This document shows, piece by piece, positions 26,008-30,361 of a stretch of 30,361 nucleotides of DNA. Source of the DNA: an uncultured Eubacteriales bacterium (lineage in GTDB: Bacteria > Bacillota > Clostridia > Christensenellales > CAG-917); the NCBI GenBank assembly GCA_900551145.1, contig URUQ01000004.1, positions 1 through 30,361 on the forward strand, in the 5' to 3' direction. Position numbers and translations under genes: made by a program. Under the pieces are notes generated by a model. The model was not told the origin of the DNA. It was given only the letters and a program-made list of their open reading frames with translations, and ran no database searches. Positions within the stretch are counted from its first letter, which is position 1, and every line of letters begins with the position of its first letter.

Positions 26008-26451
26008 TTACAGTTTTCCCGTACTGCCGAAACCGTTTGTGCCACGGGCAGTGTCGTCAAGTTCATCCTCGACGAAATCGGCGGTGTAGTAGGGTGCGAT
26101 TACGAGTTGGGCAATGCGCTCTTTGTCGGATATCAATTGCTCCACTTCGCTGTGATTGTGAAGAGATACGATAATCTCACCTCTATAATCGCTGTCGATG
26201 ACACCCACTTTGTTGGCCGGTGCAAGCGAGCGTTTGCTTGCAAGTCCGCTTCGCGCATATACCAATCCCACCATACCTTCGGGTATGGCAACGGCAATGC
26301 CGGTGTGGATAAAGACGGTTTTGTGCGGTTCGACTACGACGTCTTTGCCTTCACACGCATACAAGTCCGCCCCCGCCGCATACGGCGTGCCGTACTTGGG
26401 GACGATTGCGTCGGGATTGAGTTTTTTGATTTTCACCGAGATATTATTCAT
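26008..26451 (-). CDS. dut: Deoxyuridine 5'-triphosphate nucleotidohydrolase (dUTPase)
   Basis: It cleaves dUTP to dUMP and pyrophosphate, keeping uracil out of DNA and feeding dTMP synthesis. From the ATG at 26451 (AAGGA seven bases upstream) the product is 147 residues, the normal length for the homotrimeric family. All five motifs are visible: AAGADLYA (25-32), ARSGLA (66-71), GVIDSDYRGEI (83-93) with catalytic Asp86, ERIAQLVI (111-118) and the C-terminal Phe/Gly motif GTNGFGSTG (137-145). The frame stays open 45 codons upstream through the hairpin array, but that part has no family similarity and is rejected as coding. The leader contains the hairpin array described separately, ending three bases before the Shine-Dalgarno. 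Confidence 0.97.
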   Translation of the reverse strand: MNNISVKIKKLNPDAIVPKYGTPYAAGADLYACEGKDVVVEPHKTVFIHTGIAVAIPEGMVGLVYARSGLASKRSLAPANKVGVIDSDYRGEIIVSLHNHSEVEQLISDKERIAQLVIAPYYTADFVEDELDDTARGTNGFGSTGKL

Positions 26452-26463
26452 AACGTTCCTTGC

Positions 26464-26587
26464 TGCGCCTTTGGCGCAAGTGATATTGCACCGTTGGTGC
26501 AGTGATATTTGTGCTATGCACAAGTGATATTTTTGGCTTTGCCAAAAGTGATATTCGCACTTCGTGCGAGTTGTGGAATGTTCCACA
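26464..26587 (-). repeat. Array of five short hairpins with invariant GTGATAT spacers plus a capping hairpin, in the dut leader
   Basis: Five perfect hairpins follow each other with 3-base loops: 26464-26478 (stem TGCGCC), 26487-26501 (TGCACC), 26509-26523 (TTGTGC), 26531-26547 (TTTTGGC) and 26555-26569 (TCGCAC). The four gaps between them all contain GTGATAT (ATATCAC in the dut RNA), giving a period of 22-24 bases. Every stem has a different sequence but is perfectly self-complementary, so pairing rather than sequence is conserved. A sixth hairpin without the spacer (TGTGGAA/TTCCACA, 26572-26587) caps the promoter-proximal side. The array lies between the inferred dut promoter and its ribosome binding site. 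I cannot assign a named family. Confidence 0.9.
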
Positions 26588-26607
26588 TTGCGTTTTATTG
26601 ATTTGAT

Positions 26608-26635
26608 TTTATAACAAGCACGATAGTTTTGTAAA
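26608..26635 (-). promoter_or_regulatory. Candidate dut promoter
   Basis: The minus strand reads TTTACA, a 16-base spacer, then TATAAA. RNA would start near 26600, just before the capping hairpin, so the whole array would be in the dut leader. Confidence 0.55.
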
Positions 26636-26688
26636 GTCGGAAATATAATTAACGATAAAAAACCGCCTTTTTATAAAAATATAACTCT

Positions 26689-26901
26689 TAAAAAACGCGA
26701 TAAATCGATACATAACGAGAAAACACCTCGAGGGGCGCAAACCTAACACAACTTCTAAAAAACGCAATATTTAGATGAAGAACAAGGAAGAGCCGCCCGT
26801 GAGGCAACCTAAAATTGTTACAAAATAAAATTTATATAATAATACGGCATCATTGAGATGAAGAGCGAGGAAAAGCCCCTTGACCGACAACCCTAATTTA
26901 C
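26689..26901. repeat. Three diverged copies of a roughly 60-base intergenic element
   Basis: Copies start at 26689, 26756 and 26837. Copies 1 and 2 begin with an identical TAAAAAACGC, and copy 3 with the related TAATAATACG. All three reach an AACCTAA or AACCCTAA box 53-56 bases later, with a GC-rich, self-complementary stretch just before it (CACCTCGAGGGG; GCCGCCCGTGAGGC; AAAGCCCCTTG). Copies 2 and 3 also share AGATGAAGA followed by AGGAA(G/A)AGCC. The copies are diverged and not protein coding. Orientation and function are unknown; together with 26636-26688, where I see only AT-rich sequence, they fill the guaA-dut gap. Confidence 0.6.
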
Positions 26902-26968
26902 TAAACGTAAATGAGTTGGAGGGCAAGGGGCTTTGACAATGCTATTCGCTCAATGATGCCGTATTATT
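26838..26968. repeat. 131-base imperfect palindrome overlapping the guaA stop codon
   Basis: Perfect 20-base outer arms (26838-26857 and 26949-26968), a perfect 11-bp inner stem (AAAGCCCCTTG 26872-26882 with 26924-26934) and a terminal ATTTAC/GTAAAT stem (26896-26912) make a near full-length snap-back centred near 26904. The left half is copy 3 of the element above. The right arm contains the guaA stop codon (26964-26966). It may act as the guaA terminator, but the sequence after it on the minus strand is only loosely U-rich, and the shape also fits a small non-autonomous mobile element. Confidence 0.75.
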
Positions 26969-28487
26969 CCCATTCAATGGTCGCCGGGGGCTTCCCTGTA
27001 ATATCATAACACACACGACTTACACCTTTCACTTCGTTGACGATACGAGAGGAAATTTTGCCCAGCACGTCGTAGGGGACGCGGGTGTATTCCGCCGTCA
27101 TAAAGTCGGACGTGGTTACCGCACGGAGCACGATTACATAGCCGTAGTTGCGGTAGTCGCCGATTACGCCGACGGATTTGGTGTCGGTGATGACGGCAAA
27201 GTATTGGTCTGCTTTGACTCCCGCTTTTGCGATTTCCTCACGCATAATCGCATCGGCATCGCGAAGCATATCCAGTTTTTCCTCGTTGATTTCACCGATG
27301 GTGCGGATTGCAAGACCGGGGCCGGGGAAGGGTTGACGGTTGACGAGATAGTCGGGAAGTCCGAGTTTTTTGCCGATTACGCGCACCTCGTCTTTGAAGA
27401 GCCCGCGAAGAGGCTCTACGAGTCCCGTGAAGGGCAAATCTTTGGGAAGTCCGCCCACGTTGTGGTGGCTCTTGATGTTTGCCGAATTGTTTGCGCCCGA
27501 TTCGATGACGTCGGGATAAATGGTGCCTTGCGCAAGAAAGTCGTAGCCTTTTTGAGAATTGGCAACCTCTGCAAACGTCTTTACAAATTCTTCACCGATG
27601 ATTTTTCTCTTGCGTTCGGGGTCGGTTACGCCCGCGATTTTTGAGAGGAAGTTTTGGCTTGCGTCCACCACTTGCAATTTGAGCGGAAGAGGCGCAAAGG
27701 CTTCTTTGATTTGCTTGGTTTCGTCCTTGCGCATAAAGCCGTGATCGACGTACACGCAAAGGAGTTGATCGGGGATTGCCTTGCTTATGAGTGCGGCAAC
27801 AACGGAACTATCCACACCGCCCGATAATCCAAGAAGCACTTTTTTGTCTCCGACTTTTTCGCGGATAAGCTTGATTTGAGTGTCGATATAATCGTCCAAG
27901 GAGTAGTCGCGGGTGGCTTTGCACACGTTGATTACGAAGTTTTCAAGCACTTTTTCACCGTGGATAGAGCGTTCCACTTCGGGGTGGAATTGCACGCCGT
28001 AGATGCGCCTTGCGCTATTCTCGATTGCAACGCAAGGACAATCGTCTGTCGTTGCGGTGGTGACGAAACCGTCGGGCACGCGCGATACGTAATCCGTGTG
28101 GCTCATAAGCATGATTTCGTCTTTGTCGAGCCCGTTGAATATTGCGGACGTGCCGATATGAACATTGGTCGGTCCGTATTCTCTGACTTTGCCCGCTTCC
28201 ACCTTTCCGCCGAAGGAGTGCGCGATATATTGCATACCGTAGCATATTCCGAGCACGGGGATGCCGAGGTCGAAAAGCGCGTTATCGCATTTGGGGGAGT
28301 CGTCGAGATATACGCTGTTAGGTCCGCCCGTGAAAATGATACCGATAGGGTCTATTTCCTTGATCTTTTCGATGGGCGTGCTTGCGGGCTCTACCACGGA
28401 ATACACGTGCATACGGCGCACCGTGCGCGCAATGAGTTCTTTGTATTGGCCGCCGAAGTCCATAACGAGAATGGTTTGATTTTTCAT
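26964..28487 (-). CDS. guaA: GMP synthase (glutamine-hydrolysing)
   Basis: Converts XMP, ATP and glutamine to GMP, the last step of de novo guanine nucleotide synthesis. The 507-residue protein is full length. The class I glutamine amidotransferase domain (about 1-195) has catalytic Cys82 (GICYGMQ) and the His168/Glu170 pair (VQFHPEVE). The ATP pyrophosphatase domain has the PP-loop LGLSGGVDSSV (SGGVDSS at 222-228). The C-terminal dimerisation domain ends with the standard SSRIVNEVKGVSRVCYD and KPPATIEWE. The ATG at 28487 has AGGAGC seven bases upstream. It lies between pyrG and dut, all minus strand, forming a nucleotide-metabolism neighbourhood although terminators suggest separate transcripts. 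The stop codon lies in the arm of a long palindrome. Confidence 0.99.
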   Translation of the reverse strand: MKNQTILVMDFGGQYKELIARTVRRMHVYSVVEPASTPIEKIKEIDPIGIIFTGGPNSVYLDDSPKCDNALFDLGIPVLGICYGMQYIAHSFGGKVEAGKVREYGPTNVHIGTSAIFNGLDKDEIMLMSHTDYVSRVPDGFVTTATTDDCPCVAIENSARRIYGVQFHPEVERSIHGEKVLENFVINVCKATRDYSLDDYIDTQIKLIREKVGDKKVLLGLSGGVDSSVVAALISKAIPDQLLCVYVDHGFMRKDETKQIKEAFAPLPLKLQVVDASQNFLSKIAGVTDPERKRKIIGEEFVKTFAEVANSQKGYDFLAQGTIYPDVIESGANNSANIKSHHNVGGLPKDLPFTGLVEPLRGLFKDEVRVIGKKLGLPDYLVNRQPFPGPGLAIRTIGEINEEKLDMLRDADAIMREEIAKAGVKADQYFAVITDTKSVGVIGDYRNYGYVIVLRAVTTSDFMTAEYTRVPYDVLGKISSRIVNEVKGVSRVCYDITGKPPATIEWE

Positions 28488-28525
28488 ATGTGCTCCTGAA
28501 AAGGGTTATTCGACTTTATATAAAG

Positions 28526-28554
28526 ATTATATCCAAAAATCCGCTCAAAGCAAA
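28526..28554 (-). promoter_or_regulatory. Candidate guaA promoter
   Basis: The minus strand has TTTGCT, a 17-base spacer and a perfect TATAAT, with RNA starting near 28519 and a leader of about 30 bases. The -35 match is poor, and the spacer and -35 are covered by an inverted repeat (28538-28561). Confidence 0.5.
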
Positions 28555-28561
28555 GCGGATT
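28538..28561 (-). promoter_or_regulatory. Inverted repeat upstream of guaA, possible operator or attenuator
   Basis: AATCCGCT (28538-28545) and AGCGGATT (28554-28561) form an 8-bp stem with an 8-base loop; on the minus strand it runs into TTTTTGG. If RNA starts upstream of it, it looks like a terminator-attenuator; if RNA starts at the TATAAT at 28526-28531, it is an operator-like site. No purine riboswitch core is visible beside it. Confidence 0.4.
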
Positions 28562-28651
28562 GCGATACATATTTTGTATTTTCATATAGGTAAAATTATA
28601 AAATACGGAAATAGCCGATTTTGAGAAACAACAAACCGATGAAGGCAATGA

Positions 28652-28678
28652 AAAAAGAGCGTAAATAACGCTCTTTTT
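28652..28678 (-). terminator. Rho-independent terminator of pyrG
   Basis: A perfect 11-bp stem (AAAAAGAGCGT with ACGCTCTTTTT, loop AAATA) followed on the minus strand by a U tract lies about 60 bases after the pyrG stop, separating it from guaA. Confidence 0.85.
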
Positions 28679-28735
28679 GCGATTTGTAGATAAAAATCGT
28701 GTCATTTTTCACGTTGCATAGAGGTGTAAAAACGT

Positions 28736-30332
28736 TTAACGTTTCGTGTCTCTTGTTTCTTTTGCGGCTTTGATAAAAGCGGAGAATATGGGGCTCGGTG
28801 CGTCGGGACGAGATGTAAACTCGGGGTGGAACTGTACGCCTACGAAGAAGGGGTGGTTGCTTACCTCAACCGTTTCCACTATGTGACCGTCGGGGGACTT
28901 TCCGCTTATCACGAGACCGCCGTCCTCGAACGCTTTGAGATAGTCGCTGTTGAACTCGTATCTATGGCGATGTCTTTCCTCTATTTCGTCCTTGCCGTAC
29001 GCCTCGTGAATTACCGTGCCGTCTTTGAGTGTGCAAGGATATGCGCCCAGGCGCATCGTTCCTCCGATCTTCTTGCCCTTCTTGTCGGGGAGTATGTCGA
29101 TAACGTGGTTTCCGCTCTCGGAAAATTCACCGCTCGTGGCGTCCGCTATGCCGAGCATATGCCGTGCGTATTCGATGACGGTGACTTGCATGCCGAGGCA
29201 AATTCCGAGATATGGAATCTTATGCTCACGCGCGTATTTGCACGTCGTTATCATGCCCTCGACACCGCGCGTTCCAAAGCCTCCGGGGATAATAATGCCG
29301 TCCACGTCTTTGAGTGTCTTGGCAACACTCTTGTCCGTTATCGTCTCGCTGTCAATCCATTTTAGGTCTATGCCGACGAGGTTTGCTCCGCCCGCGTGTT
29401 TGATTGCTTCCACGAGCGAAATGTACGAGTCGCGCAAAGACACGTATTTGCCTACGATTGCGATTTTCACCTTGTCGGAAGTGATCTTCATTGTGGCGAC
29501 TTTTTTCTTCCATTCCGTGAGGTTACATTTATTATCGAGACTTAAAGCCTTGCTTACGGCAGTATAAAGTCCGTTTTTGTGCAACATAATAGGTGCGTCG
29601 TACAAGCACTTGACCGTAGTGCTCGGCACGACCGCATTCTCGTCGATAGAGCAGAAGAGGGATATTTTCTTGATGATTTCCTCGGGCGGTTTTTTGTCGG
29701 ATCGAGTTACGACGACGTCAGGGAATATGCCGAAACGTTGAAGTTCACGCACGGAGTGTTGCACGGGTTTGGACTTGAATTCGTCCGAGCAAGACATATA
29801 AAGAAGCAAGCACACGTGGATAAAAGCGCAATTTTCTCTGCCGACGTCGAGGCTGAATTGGCGCAACGCTTCGAGGTAAGGTTGGCTTTCGATATCACCC
29901 ACCGTTCCGCCGATTTCCGTGATGAGGATATCCGCGCCCGACTCTTTTGCCGTCTGCAAAATGTGGTCTTTTATCTCGTTGGTTACGTGAGGTATGATTT
30001 GCACGGTTTTGCCTTGATACTCTCCGTTGCGCTCCTTGTTGAGCACGGATTGGAAAAGTTTTCCACTCGTAAGGGAGGAACTCTTGGACAAATTCTCTCC
30101 GATAAATCTCTCGTAGTGCCCGAGGTCGAGGTCGGTCTCTGCGCCGTCTTTCGTGACGAAAACTTCACCGTGTTGGGTGGGGTTGAGTGTTCCGGGGTCG
30201 ATGTTCATATACGGGTCGAACTTTTCGACGTACACTCTATATCCCGCCGACTTCAAAAGTCTGCCGAGCGACGCCGCCACTATGCCTTTTCCGAGTCCCG
30301 ATACGACTCCTCCCGTTACGAAAATGTACTTG
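28736..30332 (-). CDS. pyrG: CTP synthase (5' end lost at the contig edge)
   Basis: Makes CTP from UTP, ATP and glutamine. About 531 residues are present, missing only the start codon and one or two residues: the first genomic codons read KYIFVTGGVVSGLGKG, the normal N-terminus. Seen: the ATP P-loop in GLGKG, MNIDPGTLNPTQHGEVFV, the metal and nucleotide segment EIGGTVGDIE, the glutaminase nucleophile in LGICLGMQ, and the His/Glu pair in VQFHPEF. The apparent upstream residues MCIRDS are translated adapter and must be discarded. The UTP/CTP-binding loop reads DEFKSKPVQHS where GELKTKPTQHS is usual; both Lys and the Gln are kept. Gene direction and terminator suggest it is transcribed separately from guaA. 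Confidence 0.98.
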
Positions 30333-30361
30333 CTGTCTCTTATACACATCTGACGCTGCCG
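30333..30361. other. Illumina Nextera (Tn5) adapter, read-1 side; not genomic
   Basis: The sequence is the reverse complement of the Nextera read-1 adapter: mosaic end CTGTCTCTTATACACATCT followed by GACGCTGCCG. Translated on the minus strand it yields the well-known artefact MCIRDS in front of pyrG. Confidence 0.97.

Noticed and set aside
26452..26586. Open frame extending dut by 45 residues at the N-terminus
   Set aside because: It translates the hairpin array and has no similarity to dUTPases. The ATG at 26451 has a proper Shine-Dalgarno and gives the normal 147-residue length.
26464..26587. Possible CRISPR array from regularly spaced GTGATAT
   Set aside because: The repeat is only 7 bases, the interspaced units are 15-17-base perfect palindromes rather than unique spacers, and no cas genes are present.
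26600..26963. Known riboswitch or small RNA class in the guaA-dut gap
   Set aside because: The AACCTAA boxes and stems do not match the SAM, TPP, cobalamin, glycine or guanidine cores that I compared by eye.
28500..28650. Guanine riboswitch before guaA
   Set aside because: The region is AT-rich and has a TATAAT, but the conserved purine-aptamer core segments and paired loops are absent.
30333..30349. pyrG start at 30349 (MCIRDS)
   Set aside because: These codons are Nextera adapter.

Overview
The window looks like a metagenome-assembled contig from an uncultured, low-to-moderate GC, Gram-positive, probably spore-forming Clostridia-type bacterium. The support is a YyaC/DUF1256-type spore protein, strong AAGGAGG ribosome binding sites, near-consensus housekeeping promoters, U-tract hairpin terminators, a lipoprotein signal, and giant secreted proteins built from Big_2, InlB-B and MBG-type modules. 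The lineage is inference; there is no rRNA or other marker here. Both ends are Illumina Nextera adapter (1-32 and 30333-30361), so genuine sequence runs from 33 to 30332 and pyrG on the right is cut just after its start.

Layout. Left block, 137-7217, all minus strand: a promoter drives a CvpA-like membrane protein, then a terminator-like hairpin, then a 1149-residue membrane-anchored repeat protein. Upstream of these are the yyaC-like spore gene and a VanZ-family membrane protein whose first extracellular loop carries about 380 residues of Ig-like domains; the latter has its own promoter and a roughly 190-nt structured leader. A small two-helix membrane protein lies alone on the plus strand (7394-7627). 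Middle block, 7755-20012, minus strand: one near-consensus promoter starts a closely packed operon of ABC ATPase, ABC permease, a 1039-residue Ig/beta-helix surface protein and, after an 87-base gap, a 2163-residue lipoprotein with about 16 MBG-like repeats. This exporter plus giant envelope proteins is the largest accessory system here.

Right block: a promoter overlapped by a perfect inverted repeat drives ftsH-cysE-cysS on the plus strand, ended by a terminator, followed by an HSL-type alpha/beta hydrolase. Facing it on the minus strand are three nucleotide-metabolism genes, pyrG, guaA and dut, apparently separate transcripts.

The most unusual non-coding material is between guaA and dut. 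The dut leader is an array of five short perfect hairpins, each with a different stem and a 3-base loop, joined by an invariant GTGATAT spacer and capped by a sixth hairpin. Next to it are three diverged copies of a roughly 60-base element, the last expanded into a 131-base palindrome that overlaps the guaA stop codon. Neither matches a family I can name with confidence. No tRNA, rRNA, CRISPR array, insertion sequence or transposase gene was seen.
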